A stretch of 64,000 nt of DNA from Nonomuraea candida. Lineage in GTDB: Bacteria > Actinomycetota > Actinomycetes > Streptosporangiales > Streptosporangiaceae. How positions within the stretch are numbered: the stretch's first letter is position 1; every line of letters starts with the position of its first letter. The stretch is taken from positions 1 to 64,000 of the forward strand of contig NZ_JOAG01000028.1 of NCBI RefSeq assembly GCF_000725485.1. Reading direction: 5' to 3'. A program made the position numbers and the translations under genes. The notes under the pieces were generated by a model, which searched no databases, was not told the origin of the DNA, and worked only from the letters and a program-made list of their open reading frames with translations. Of the stretch, positions 27,235 to 35,528 are shown piece by piece.

Positions 27235-28827
27235 TCATGCCTTCGTGCAGATGGTGTCGTTGAGAGTGAAGGCCGCCGGAACGCCGTTGCCGCCCTGGGG
27301 GGAAGAGCCGTTCAGACCGAAGCTCACCGTGCCGCCCGCCGGGATGTTCGCCGTCCACGACTCACTGGTCACCGTCACCTGCCGGCCCGACTGCGTCGCC
27401 CTCGCATTCCAGACACTGTTGATCGTCTGCGCCGAAGGGAAGGCGAACCCCAACGTCCAGCCGCCGATCGCGACGGCACCGTTGTTACGGATGCTCACCT
27501 CGGCGTTGAAACTCGACCCCCATTCCGACAACCGATAGGACACCGAGCAGCCACCCACCGGAGGCGACGGGCTCGTGGTCGGGGTGACCGTCGGAGTGAC
27601 GGTCGGTGTCGGGCTCGTGGTCGGGCCAGGGCCGTTCCTGGCGGCCTGACGATCGGAGTGGGCGCGGAAGGCCGCCAGTTCGGGCGCGCCCTGGGAGACG
27701 CCGAACTTGCCGTCGATCTGCCGGTCCTGGTACCACCAGAACCCGGTGCCGTCGCCGCCCTCTTCCTCGAAGGTCTGGAAGATGGCGGTCCACCATTGCG
27801 TGCGGTCGACGTTGTGGACGTTGAACTCGCCCATGTAGAACGGCTTGCCGATGATGTCGTGCGACTCGCGGATCCACGTGCGGACCAGTTCCTGGGTCTC
27901 CTGGATGCTGAGGTCCGCCCAGTGCTCGGTGGGGTACGGGTGGGCCGAGGTGAAGTCGATGAAGGGCGACCGGTGGATGTGGACGAACGGGTTGCCCTCG
28001 TCGCCGCCGAAGCCGAACCGGGTCTCGTGGGCTTCGAGGCCGGTGCCGAGCATGTGGTCGGGGTCGATGCCCTTGATGAAGGCGCCCATCTCGTCGACCC
28101 ACTTGCGCAGCGTGGTGCCCGAGGTGTTCTCCTCGGGGCTGACGTCCTGGTAACGCGGCTCGTTCATGAGCTCCCAGGCGAAGATGGCCGGCTCGTCCTT
28201 GTACTTCACGCCGCTGTAGTGGTTGGTGCGGTTGAGTACGTAGCTGACGTAGTTCTTGTAGGAGGTGAAGCAGCCGGCGCACCGGGTCTTGTCGAAGAAG
28301 GCCGCGCGGGCGGGGTGGCCGCCGGACAGGCCTTCCCAGCGCAGGCGGGCGTCGATGCCGCCGTAGGCCTCCCAGTAGTTCTCGAAGACCGGCAGGAGCT
28401 TGACGCCGTGCCGCTTGGCCGACTCGATGACGTAGTCGAAGAGCGCGAACTGCTGCTCGTTGTAGACGCCCTTCTCGGTCTCGAAGCCGTGCCAGCTCTC
28501 GTGGTTGAACAGCCAGGTGCGCAGCACGCTGACCTTGTCGGCCTTGAGCCGGGCGAAGTGGGCGTCGATGCGCGCCTTGTCCATGTACTGCGTCTCGGTG
28601 TCACCCGAGGCGCTGCCGTAGGTGAACAGGTCGTAGGTGTTGGCGCCGGCGAAGAAGAACGTCCTGCCGTCGAGGCAGAAGTGCACGCCGCAGCGGTGGA
28701 CGAAGCCGGCCCGGGCGGTGGCCGCCGTGGACGGCCGGCTCGCGAGAGCTGCTGTTCCCGCGAGAACCAGAGCGAGGACCGCGGCCCAGATTGCGGGGCC
28801 GCGTAACACAGGGGGGTGCGCTTTCAT
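27235..28827 (-). CDS. Secreted GH5 beta-mannanase with CBM2
   Basis: A 530-residue exported enzyme. A signal peptide ends near residue 36. The GH5 barrel (about 40-395) shows FFFAGANTYDLFTYG at the start, the acid/base Glu-223 in WELMNEPRY, and the nucleophile Glu-334 in FYMGEFNVHN, in the arrangement of endo-1,4-beta-mannanases (GH5_7/8-like). A Thr/Pro linker (about 400-425) leads to a cellulose-binding CBM2 (427-528) bounded by Cys-427 and Cys-527 with aligned tryptophans (GGWTLGF, SVWNA, ESWTANI). It would attack mannan in plant cell walls while bound to cellulose. Confidence 0.88.
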   Translation of the reverse strand: MKAHPPVLRGPAIWAAVLALVLAGTAALASRPSTAATARAGFVHRCGVHFCLDGRTFFFAGANTYDLFTYGSASGDTETQYMDKARIDAHFARLKADKVSVLRTWLFNHESWHGFETEKGVYNEQQFALFDYVIESAKRHGVKLLPVFENYWEAYGGIDARLRWEGLSGGHPARAAFFDKTRCAGCFTSYKNYVSYVLNRTNHYSGVKYKDEPAIFAWELMNEPRYQDVSPEENTSGTTLRKWVDEMGAFIKGIDPDHMLGTGLEAHETRFGFGGDEGNPFVHIHRSPFIDFTSAHPYPTEHWADLSIQETQELVRTWIRESHDIIGKPFYMGEFNVHNVDRTQWWTAIFQTFEEEGGDGTGFWWYQDRQIDGKFGVSQGAPELAAFRAHSDRQAARNGPGPTTSPTPTVTPTVTPTTSPSPPVGGCSVSYRLSEWGSSFNAEVSIRNNGAVAIGGWTLGFAFPSAQTINSVWNARATQSGRQVTVTSESWTANIPAGGTVSFGLNGSSPQGGNGVPAAFTLNDTICTKA

Positions 28828-28842
28828 GCCTCTCAGTCAAAT

Positions 28843-28858
28843 ACTTAACCAGTTAAGT
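28843..28858. promoter_or_regulatory. Palindrome upstream of the mannanase gene
   Basis: ACTTAACCAGTTAAGT is a 16-base inverted repeat with 7-bp arms and a two-base centre, 16 bases upstream of the mannanase ATG, in an AT-rich island. A repressor site overlapping the promoter or leader is likely. The family of the repressor cannot be read from the site. Confidence 0.55.
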
Positions 28859-28988
28859 TTCAAGAGTTTCATAACTGTTTACTACATGTTTCTCAGCCGA
28901 AAATGGATCGTTCCAACACAATTCAATCAGGCAAGAAGAAATGTTCCCTCGTTCACTCGATTCCCTGGCCCGGCGTCGCTAGCTGGGG

Positions 28989-29506
28989 CTATTCGGCGCG
29001 GACATGGTCGAGGGAGAAGGAACCGGGACCGAGCCAGGCGAAGGGGCCGCGGACGGCTGCGACGCCGGTGGAAGTGGCGGCCGCGCCGGGGCCTGGCTTG
29101 GCCACCACGGTGATACCGGCCCGGCGGGAGGCGTGCCGCCAGGTGCCCCCGACGGCGTATCCGGCCGAGACCCGGCCACCGAAGCCTTCGCCGGCGTGAA
29201 CGTCACCAAGCCCGAGAAGGACGCGGTGAACGTGCCGCCGATGACGATCGTGCCGGCGCGGCGAAACTCATGGTGTCCTCCCGGGGAGGTGCGGGACGAG
29301 AGCGGCGGCGCCGGACCGACGCCGGAAGCTTCGAGGGGCCGCCGATGTCCGGAGACAAGGGTCCTGGCGGTGACGGTGACAGCCGGGCCTCCGAAGTCCG
29401 GCTCCACACCCGTCCCGTAGCCGGCCGCCGGGAAGGCGACCTCCGGGTCCCCGGCGCGGCCTGACGCTTGGACAGCCACGGTGGCCGTGCGGCGCTTGTT
29501 CACGAT
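28989..29506 (-). pseudogene. Possible decayed secreted-protein gene
   Basis: A very good ribosome binding site (AGGAGG) precedes a GTG at 29506 on the minus strand, but the frame that follows has no recognisable domain. Near the other end a different minus frame reads GFGGRVSAGYAVGGTWRHAS through GPFAWLGPGSFSLDHVRAE to a TAG at 28989 with good codon use, as in a C-terminal beta-sandwich domain. The plus strand also has a short well-coded stretch near 29190-29260. I think this is the remains of one gene but cannot identify it. Confidence 0.3.
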
Positions 29507-30119
29507 GTCCTCCTGAGGGGGAGGTGTGAACTTAACCGAATAATTAGCCCCACGGTAAGATGGCCCGGGCAACGTTGTCAACGACCCGACCTGAAATGCG
29601 TGCTGACAAATCCGGGCACGACCGCCGGCGGCTCCCGTGCGAATGCGCCAGCCCCGAGGCTCTAGTTAGTTCAATCGACAGATCAGAAGGATGAGGACCG
29701 GCCATGCCGGCGCGGACACCACTCTTCCGCCATCGGTCCGGTTGCGCCGCCGACCGCGCCGCGACGACGCCGGAGGTGTCCGGCGCCGCCCTGGCCACGC
29801 CTTCGCAGGACACGAGGCAGGAGGGCCGCCGTGCCGAACAGATCCCTCTTGCCGGAAGCATGCCGGGGCCACCTGGAAGACGACGCCGGCGTCCTGTGCC
29901 TGGACTGGCAGGGCCCCTCCCGCGAAGACCGCCACGCGCACGCCTGGACTGAGGCCTGACCCCGCCCGGCGAAGGCAGCCGGCATGGACGCGCTGAGACG
30001 GGAAGCGAGGCGAGCACGTTCGACATTGACACCATTTGCCCCTTGCTGGGGTTATTGGCGTGTTCGGCGCGGGCAGGCCATCAGAAGCAATCGAGCGAGG
30101 ACAACCGGGAGGAGTCGCC
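29507..30119 (+). other. Region with no established gene; one 42-codon candidate at 29831-29959
   Basis: The stretch between the possible pseudogene and the HesB-like gene contains a 42-codon open frame (GTG at 29831, stop at 29959) preceded by AGGAGGG with five bases spacing. It encodes MPNRSLLPEACRGHLEDDAG and then VLCLDWQGPSREDRHAHAW, with two cysteines and several histidines. The ribosome binding site is the only support. No other gene is recognised. Confidence 0.25.
30026..30055 (+). promoter_or_regulatory. Candidate sigma-70-type promoter
   Basis: TTGACA (30026-30031) and GGTTAT (30050-30055) are separated by 18 bases in an AT-richer patch, about 65 bases before the GTG of the HesB-like gene. 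The -35 is a consensus match; the -10 is only partial. Confidence 0.4.
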
Positions 30120-30407
30120 GTGCTCACGCTGACCGCCGACGCGGTCGCGGCAATACGCGATCTGACCACACAACCGGAGACCCCGCCGGACACGGGGCTG
30201 CGCATCGCGGCCTCCTCCACCAACGGCGCCGGCAGATCCCTTGAGCTGTCGGTCTCGGGCGGCCCGCATCCCAACGATCACATACTCGAGGCAGAGGGTG
30301 TACGGGTCTACCTCGAACCGAGCGCCGCCTCATTCCTGGACGACAAAACCCTCGACGCGGAGGTCGAGGACGACCGGCCATCCTTCAAGATCATTCCTCA
30401 GCCCTGA
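30120..30407 (+). CDS. HesB/IscA-fold protein without cysteines
   Basis: A 95-residue protein starting at a GTG with GGGAGGAG five bases upstream. The sequence LTLTADAVAAIRDLTTQPET ... GLRIAASSTNGAGRSLELSV ... VRVYLEPSAASFLDDKTLDA follows the IscA/HesB strand order. All three cysteines that bind the cluster in true A-type carriers are missing; the whole protein has none. It therefore cannot deliver iron-sulfur clusters by the usual mechanism. Such degenerate members are common in actinobacteria and their role is not known. The next gene encodes a hemerythrin, but 277 bases separate them. Confidence 0.75.
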   Translation: MLTLTADAVAAIRDLTTQPETPPDTGLRIAASSTNGAGRSLELSVSGGPHPNDHILEAEGVRVYLEPSAASFLDDKTLDAEVEDDRPSFKIIPQP

Positions 30408-30684
30408 GGCACGCTGCTTCGACGGGTTCGATCGACGTCGCCGGCCTCCAGGCCGTCTCCGAGGGCCGGCCCGCCGGCGTTCGGGCAAGGATGCGACCCG
30501 GACGTCGTCACCGGCGGCCTGGCGGCCGATCCCGGGCCCCGCGGCGCGGTGAGCGCGGCGGTCAGGAGCGGGGTGAGGCGCGTGCCGGCCGGCTCAGGGC
30601 CGGCGCGCCGCTCGCCGCCGTACCGGCTCGTGACCTCCCCGGGAACGGCGCTTGGCGCTGCGCGAGCGGGGTAGCGGAGCGGCC

Positions 30685-31248
30685 ATGGCAGACGACGTCA
30701 TCACCCTCATCAAGGCCGACCACCGCAAGATCGAGGAGCTCTTCGCCAAGCTGACCCACGGCAAGGGCGATCGGCGGGCCATCGTGGCCACCCTGTACGC
30801 CCTGCTCACCGCCCACGTCCGCGCCGAGGAGGACGTGGTCTATCCCCGCCTCGACGCCCACCACGGCCTCGAGGAGCACAAAAAGGCCGAGGTACTGCTG
30901 GACACCCTGAAACGGGCCCGGCCCGGCAGCACGGAGTTCACCAGTGCCCATGCCCTGCTCGCGCTTTCGGTGAGCCACCACGTCCAGGAGGAGGAGAGCA
31001 CCCTCCTGCCCCTGCTTGCCCGCACGACAGGCGAACGGGAGCTGCGCGACCTCGCCAAGACGTTCCGGCAACGCCGGCAACAGGAACTGCGCGCGCTGAC
31101 CATCCCGCGCGAGGCCCGCGCGACCTCCACCGGCGGCGAGCCCACCAAGACGGAGCTGTACGAACGGGCACGCAAGGCCGACATCCCCGGACGGTCGCGC
31201 ATGAGCAAGAAGGAGCTCGGAAAGGCCCTGGCCAAGACCCGCTCCTGA
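30685..31248 (+). CDS. Hemerythrin HHE-domain protein with Rho/SAP-like tail
   Basis: A 187-residue protein. The four-helix HHE domain (residues 1-135) supplies iron ligands in ADHRKIEELF, AHVRAEEDVVYPRL, EHKKAEVL and HHVQEEESTLLPLL. Such domains bind a di-iron centre and sense oxygen, peroxide or NO. Residues about 155-187 (TKTELYERARKADIPGRSRM SKKEL) resemble a short helix-extended-helix SAP or Rho-N motif that could bind nucleic acid. GGAG five bases before the ATG at 30685 fixes the start; an earlier in-frame codon at 30652 adds a non-conserved leader. Confidence 0.85.
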   Translation: MADDVITLIKADHRKIEELFAKLTHGKGDRRAIVATLYALLTAHVRAEEDVVYPRLDAHHGLEEHKKAEVLLDTLKRARPGSTEFTSAHALLALSVSHHVQEEESTLLPLLARTTGERELRDLAKTFRQRRQQELRALTIPREARATSTGGEPTKTELYERARKADIPGRSRMSKKELGKALAKTRS

Positions 31249-31630
31249 CCGGCGGCCCGCCGCAGGGGCGCGCCCGGACCCCGCCGCGCAACCATCGGCA
31301 GGCGGACCGTGACCGTGCAGGCGCGGCCCGCCTGCGACCCCGCTCCCAGCGGCCGGCGACACAGGACGCCACCAGGGCATGCCCCGATCTCAGGCACGGC
31401 GGCGGCGTGCTGGTCCTCGGCAGTGCCGTGGAGCTTTCGCGCCGACCGGGCAGCACGCGGTCACGGGCCATGTCCAGGTCGACGACGGTGATGGGTACGA
31501 CCGTCATGGGCGGCGCTATTAGTGCCTCATCGACGGAATTCGCCAGGTTCGCTCCGAGAAGCCGGGCGTGACCCCTGTCTGCACTCCCGGATCCATGTCC
31601 CGGACCCGGGTGCTTGCCCGCCGCGTACGA
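31249..31630. other. Intergenic, no gene seen
   Basis: About 380 bases after the hemerythrin gene. A minus-strand open start near 31507 gives a proline- and arginine-rich peptide without domain support. No clear terminator. Confidence 0.4.
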
Positions 31631-32216
31631 CTACCGCTTCTCCGATTCGCCGGGCATGTCACTGTCACCCAGCGCCTTGGCGGCCCTGTAGTCCTCGACA
31701 GATACTCCCAGTTCGGCGGCGATCGCCTCCGGTCGCTGGGCCCGCGTGGTGTGGCCGCCTTGGTGAAGGGCGATGCGGGCCGCGAGGCTTTCCAGCTGAT
31801 CGGACCGGCTACGAGGCTCGCGGTCGATGATCTCGCGCAGGCGGCGGGCGATCTCCGCGACCACCGCATCGGCCGGGCAGGCCATGCCGCACATGTAGGA
31901 GTCGATGACCGGGACGGCCACGTCCGGCAGGCCCGTGCGGACCAGCGCCTGGGCGAAGTGGTGCACGAGGTCCGGCACGACCCGCACCGGGCTGCCCGGG
32001 ATCCGTACGGCGAACAGCTCGCGCAGCCGCAGCAGGCAGGAATGCCAGGTGGCGGATCGCGTGACTGGCCACTTTCGTGATGTCGATCCGCTCGGGCGCA
32101 GGCGCTGCCGGAGCGCCACCCTGGGCGATTTCCAGGGCGGCCAGCTCTTCGGCCGGGCCGCGGTCGGGACAACGCACCCGCCGCCACGGACGTACCGACG
32201 GCATGCCTGCGATCAC
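31631..32216 (-). pseudogene. Unknown gene at the end of the metallophore-import operon, frameshifted
   Basis: A GTG at 32216 overlaps the TGA of the ABC ATPase gene (GTGA), so this gene is coupled to the import operon. The first 60 codons contain the segment ITKVASHAIRHLAFL. A single extra C near 32033 then shifts the frame, and the rest continues LLRLRELFAVRIPGSPVRVV ... LVHHFAQALVRTGLPDVAVP ... IDSYMCGMACPADAVVAEIA to a stop at 31631. Joined, it would be a protein of about 195 residues, mostly helical, with a Cys-x3-Cys pair. I do not recognise the family. The reading frame may be intact in reality if the extra base is an error. Confidence 0.5.
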
Positions 32217-33196
32217 CGGCCGTTTCGCAGGTAGGCGACCAGTGTCGCCACCGAGTCGAGCTCGTGGGGGCCTACCAGCCAGTTGCCGGACGAACGCACC
32301 TCGACCGTGATGTCGGCGTGATGCTCGCTGATGCGGTATCCGGCGCGCTCCACTGCACGTCCGGTCCAGGCCAGCAGGTCGGCCGGGCAGTCGTGCGGCG
32401 CCGTGATACGAGCGGTGGCCGAGTGGCCGGTGTCCCAGGTGAAGGTGCCGGTTCGCGGGTCGAAGGTGGCGGCGCCGTTGAGCATGCGCTGCAGGTGCCC
32501 GGCCAGCCCGATCTCTTCCGGCGCGCCGCTGATCAGCTCGCGTTCGGGGGTGATCAGCCAGAGCGAGTCGGCGTGCCGCAGCATGTGCTCGACGTCGTGG
32601 GTGGACATCAGGACGGCGAGGCCGTGCTCGTGCGTCAGGGAGAGCAGCAGCTTGATGAGCTCCAGCCGGGCGGTCACGTCGAGGAACGCGGTGGGTTCGT
32701 CCAGCAGCAGCACGGACGGCTGCTGGGCGAGCGCCCGTGCGATCATCAGGCGCTGCCGCTCGCCGTCGCTGAGCTCCGACACCGGCCGGCCGGCCAGGTG
32801 CCCGGCGTTGGTGGTGTCCAGTGCCTGCTCGATCACCCGCCGGTCGGTGCCGTCGAGCCTGCCGAACCATCCGGTGTGGGGGGCGCGTCCGAGGGCGACG
32901 AGGTCGTAGCCGTGCAGTTGCCCGGCGGCGACCCTGTCGGTGAGGACGATGGCCAGTTCGGCGGCGAGCTCGCGTGGGGAGAGGTCGGTGATGGGCCGCC
33001 CGCGAAGCTCGATCTGGCCGGTGAGCTGTGGTTGGGCGCGGGCGAGGGTGCGCATGAGGGTGGATTTGCCGATGCCGTTCGCGCCGATCAGGCAGGCCAG
33101 TTCCCCGGCGTGCAAGGTGACGTCGATGTCCGAGAGCACGGCGCGGCGGCGATAGCCCACCGTGAGATCCGTGGTGGCCAGCCTTTCGTCAGACAC
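32213..33196 (-). CDS. ABC importer ATPase, siderophore/cobalamin type (FepC/FecE-like)
   Basis: A 327-residue ATPase. Walker A GANGIGKST is near residues 38-46, the Q-loop follows, the signature is LSDGERQRL and Walker B VLLLDEPTA, with the H-loop in MSTHDVEHML. Residues after about 250 form an extension (to DSVATLVAYLRNGR) beyond the usual 255-residue FepC length. The gene overlaps the permease gene by eight bases and the unknown gene by four, so all are translationally coupled. It should power import of a metal-chelate together with the FecCD permease and lipoprotein encoded upstream. Confidence 0.9.
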   Translation of the reverse strand: MSDERLATTDLTVGYRRRAVLSDIDVTLHAGELACLIGANGIGKSTLMRTLARAQPQLTGQIELRGRPITDLSPRELAAELAIVLTDRVAAGQLHGYDLVALGRAPHTGWFGRLDGTDRRVIEQALDTTNAGHLAGRPVSELSDGERQRLMIARALAQQPSVLLLDEPTAFLDVTARLELIKLLLSLTHEHGLAVLMSTHDVEHMLRHADSLWLITPERELISGAPEEIGLAGHLQRMLNGAATFDPRTGTFTWDTGHSATARITAPHDCPADLLAWTGRAVERAGYRISEHHADITVEVRSSGNWLVGPHELDSVATLVAYLRNGR

Positions 33197-34274
33197 TGAA
33201 ACCTCCTCCGGTACGGTTGATCCGCAGGAGTACGTGGAGCACGACGGGCGCGCCGAGCAGCGCGAGGGCGGCGTTGAGCGGCAGCGTGAGCCCAGTGCCG
33301 GGCAGTTGCGCGAAGATCCCGGCGGCCAGTGCGATCAACGCGCCGAGCAGTGCCGAGCCGGGGATCAGCAGCCGATGGTCGGCCGTGCCGAGCAGGCCCC
33401 GCGCCAGGTGCGGGGCGGCGATGCCGAGGAAGGCAATCGGCCCGGTGTAGGCGGTGACCGCACCGGACAGCAAGGCTGTGGCGGCGATGGCGACGATCCG
33501 CACCCGCCGCGGGGACAGGCCCATGCTCTGGGCGTACCGCTCGCCCAGCAGCGACACGTTCAGCTGCTTGACGAAGACGGCCAGCAGCAACGTGCCCGCG
33601 GACACCACCGAGGCGAGCACGGGCAGCTGCGCCGAACGCACGCCCTCGAAGCTGCCGAACTGCCACTGTGTGAAGGCCACCACCGCCTCGGGCCGGGCGA
33701 AAAATACCAGCACGTTGGTGATCGCGCCGAGGAAGGCACCGACCATGATGCCCGCCACCAGGACGATGACCATATTGCGCACCCGTCCGGCGACGGCCAG
33801 CATCAGCAGCAGGACGGCGAACGCTCCCAGGGCGGCCGCGCCGACGACGCCGAGCCCATGCAGCGGGGCGAGTCCCGCCAGCAGCGAGGCGCCCACGCCG
33901 GTCGTCGCGCCCTGCGGCAGCAGGAGCAGGCCCACACCCAGGCCCGCCCCCGAGGTGACGCCGAGGACATACGGCTCGGCGAGGGCGTTGCGGAACAGCG
34001 TCTGCATGGCGAGCCCGGCCAGGGCCATCGCCGTCCCGGCGAGGATCGCCGTCGTCGCGCGGGGCAGGCGCAGGTCGAGGACGATGGCCCGCCAGGTCCT
34101 GCGGGCCGGGTCATGGCCGCGCAGGATGGCGATGACCTCGTCCAGCGGCACGCTGACCGACCCCCAGGCCAGCGTGGCCAGGAACGCGGCCAGCACGCCG
34201 GCTGCGAGCATGGCCAGGACGATGGCGCGGCGCAGGCTACTTGGCCGGAACACGCTTGACGAACTGGAGCTCAT
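33189..34274 (-). CDS. FecCD-family ABC permease
   Basis: A 361-residue membrane protein with about ten hydrophobic segments. Family signatures include LRLPRATTAILAGTAMALAG, GALAEPYVLGVTSGAGLGVG-like sequence (here NALAEPYVLGVTSGAGLGVG) and the coupling-helix region GPIAFLGIAAPHLARGLLG. FecCD permeases form homodimers that move iron-siderophores, haem, cobalamin or other metal chelates. The start at 34274 lies inside the end of the lipoprotein gene (38-base overlap), and the stop overlaps the ATPase gene. Confidence 0.9.
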   Translation of the reverse strand: MSSSSSSVFRPSSLRRAIVLAMLAAGVLAAFLATLAWGSVSVPLDEVIAILRGHDPARRTWRAIVLDLRLPRATTAILAGTAMALAGLAMQTLFRNALAEPYVLGVTSGAGLGVGLLLLPQGATTGVGASLLAGLAPLHGLGVVGAAALGAFAVLLLMLAVAGRVRNMVIVLVAGIMVGAFLGAITNVLVFFARPEAVVAFTQWQFGSFEGVRSAQLPVLASVVSAGTLLLAVFVKQLNVSLLGERYAQSMGLSPRRVRIVAIAATALLSGAVTAYTGPIAFLGIAAPHLARGLLGTADHRLLIPGSALLGALIALAAGIFAQLPGTGLTLPLNAALALLGAPVVLHVLLRINRTGGGFSV

Positions 34275-35457
34275 CGCCGCTCCTCAGGAGTTCCGGGTGC
34301 AGGAGGTTCACCATGTCGCGCAGGATCAGGTCGGCCTCCAGCGCGCCGTTGAGGAAGTAGTCGGCCCCTCGCGTCCCGACGCGGTGGAACGTCCTGCCGT
34401 TCTCGAGGGCGGGCAGGCGGGCGAGCCGGTCGTCGCCGGCGATGTAGTCGGCTCCTGTCTTGTGCTTGGGGAAGAACACCAGGTCCATCCAGTAGCCGGC
34501 GTCGGCTCCCGCGTCGAGGAACTTCTCCAGCGACAGGGTCGCGATGCCGCCACCGGGCAGGTCGGGCACCGGCTCGGCGCCGGCCTCACGGATGAGCTGA
34601 GGCTCGAACCGCTCCCGTTGCCTGGTGGTCACCGACCCCGACTCGCCGACGGTGCCGATCAGCACCTTGGGCTTCTTCTTGCCGGCGACATGTGCGTCTA
34701 TCTGGGCGCGCAGCTTCAGGTAACGCTCTTCGATCGGATCGAACACCTGCTGGGCCTGCTGTTCGGCGTTGAAGAAGAGCGACAGGAACTTGATCTGCTC
34801 GGCCGCTCCGAGCGGCGTCTCGGAGTAGGGGAAGTAGAAGACGATGGGGATGCCGAGCTCTTCGATCTTGCTGAAGGTCTGGTCGTCTCCGGCGTAGTTG
34901 GTGTAGAAGTCGGGGTCGGCGTCGGCCAGCGCTTCGTAGTTGACCTCGTACCCGATCTCGGCGACCTTGCCTGCCTTGATCCGCTCGGCGATCTTGGGCA
35001 GGTAGGGTGCCTCGACGTCGCCGATGAACGGTTCGGCGTGGCCGACCAGCGCGTCGGCCTTTCCCAGCTTCTCCAGCGACGCGTACAGGACGCTGCCCCC
35101 ATCGGCCATCGTCCTGACGGGGACCTCGATGACGGTGGCGCCCGCCAGTTCGCCGGTCAGCTCCGGTCGCGGAGCACCGCACTGGAGCAGCACGTAGGTG
35201 CTGTCGATCTCGCGGCTGCCGGCCTTGGCGTGCCCGCCGGCCGCCTGCACCGTCGTCTTCAGCACCTTGTACGAGCGCTCGTAGCGGACCTGCCAGCCCT
35301 TGGCGTACTCGGCGTCGACTCGGTGGGGAAAGTAGTTCGTCTGGGGCGCGAACTTGGTCACACAGCCGGGCCGCTCTGGAGCCGCCCGCGGTGGCGGACC
35401 GGCGGCTCCGCATGCGGTGAGCCCGGCGGCTAGGAGCGCGCAGAATAAGCGTTTCAT
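34237..35457 (-). CDS. Metal-chelate-binding lipoprotein (siderophore-type substrate-binding protein)
   Basis: A 406-residue protein starting at the ATG at 35457 with AGGAG upstream. The signal peptide ends in the lipobox LTAC (Cys-16), so it is anchored outside the membrane. The mature part has the two-lobe BtuF/FepB-type organisation joined by a long helix; GYEVNYEALADADPDFYTNY is the family's 'E-x-L' loading segment. The fold binds Fe(III)-siderophores, cobalamin or other chelates. It is the first gene of the import operon and faces the exporter/RiPP operon across a 55-base control region. Confidence 0.87.
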   Translation of the reverse strand: MKRLFCALLAAGLTACGAAGPPPRAAPERPGCVTKFAPQTNYFPHRVDAEYAKGWQVRYERSYKVLKTTVQAAGGHAKAGSREIDSTYVLLQCGAPRPELTGELAGATVIEVPVRTMADGGSVLYASLEKLGKADALVGHAEPFIGDVEAPYLPKIAERIKAGKVAEIGYEVNYEALADADPDFYTNYAGDDQTFSKIEELGIPIVFYFPYSETPLGAAEQIKFLSLFFNAEQQAQQVFDPIEERYLKLRAQIDAHVAGKKKPKVLIGTVGESGSVTTRQRERFEPQLIREAGAEPVPDLPGGGIATLSLEKFLDAGADAGYWMDLVFFPKHKTGADYIAGDDRLARLPALENGRTFHRVGTRGADYFLNGALEADLILRDMVNLLHPELLRSGDELQFVKRVPAK

Positions 35458-35475
35458 CCTTTTTCTCCTCTGCTG

Positions 35476-35528
35476 TTGCATACCTGCGGGCGCCGAGTTA
35501 GCGTCCTTGAACATGACAACGGTTATCA
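35476..35528 (+). promoter_or_regulatory. Divergent promoter with Zur/Fur-like operator
   Basis: On the plus strand TTGCAT (35476-35481) and TAGCGT (35499-35504) are 17 bases apart, and the exporter ATG follows eight bases after the -10, so the transcript is probably leaderless. Directly over the start lies TGACAACGGTTATCA (35514-35528). It fits TGAnAAn3TTnTCA, the dyad of actinobacterial Zur boxes as I remember them (TGAAAATGATTTTCA), at every half-site position. A bound repressor would block the exporter operon and sit upstream of the divergent lipoprotein gene. Which Fur-family protein binds (Zur, Fur or Nur) is inference. Confidence 0.6.
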
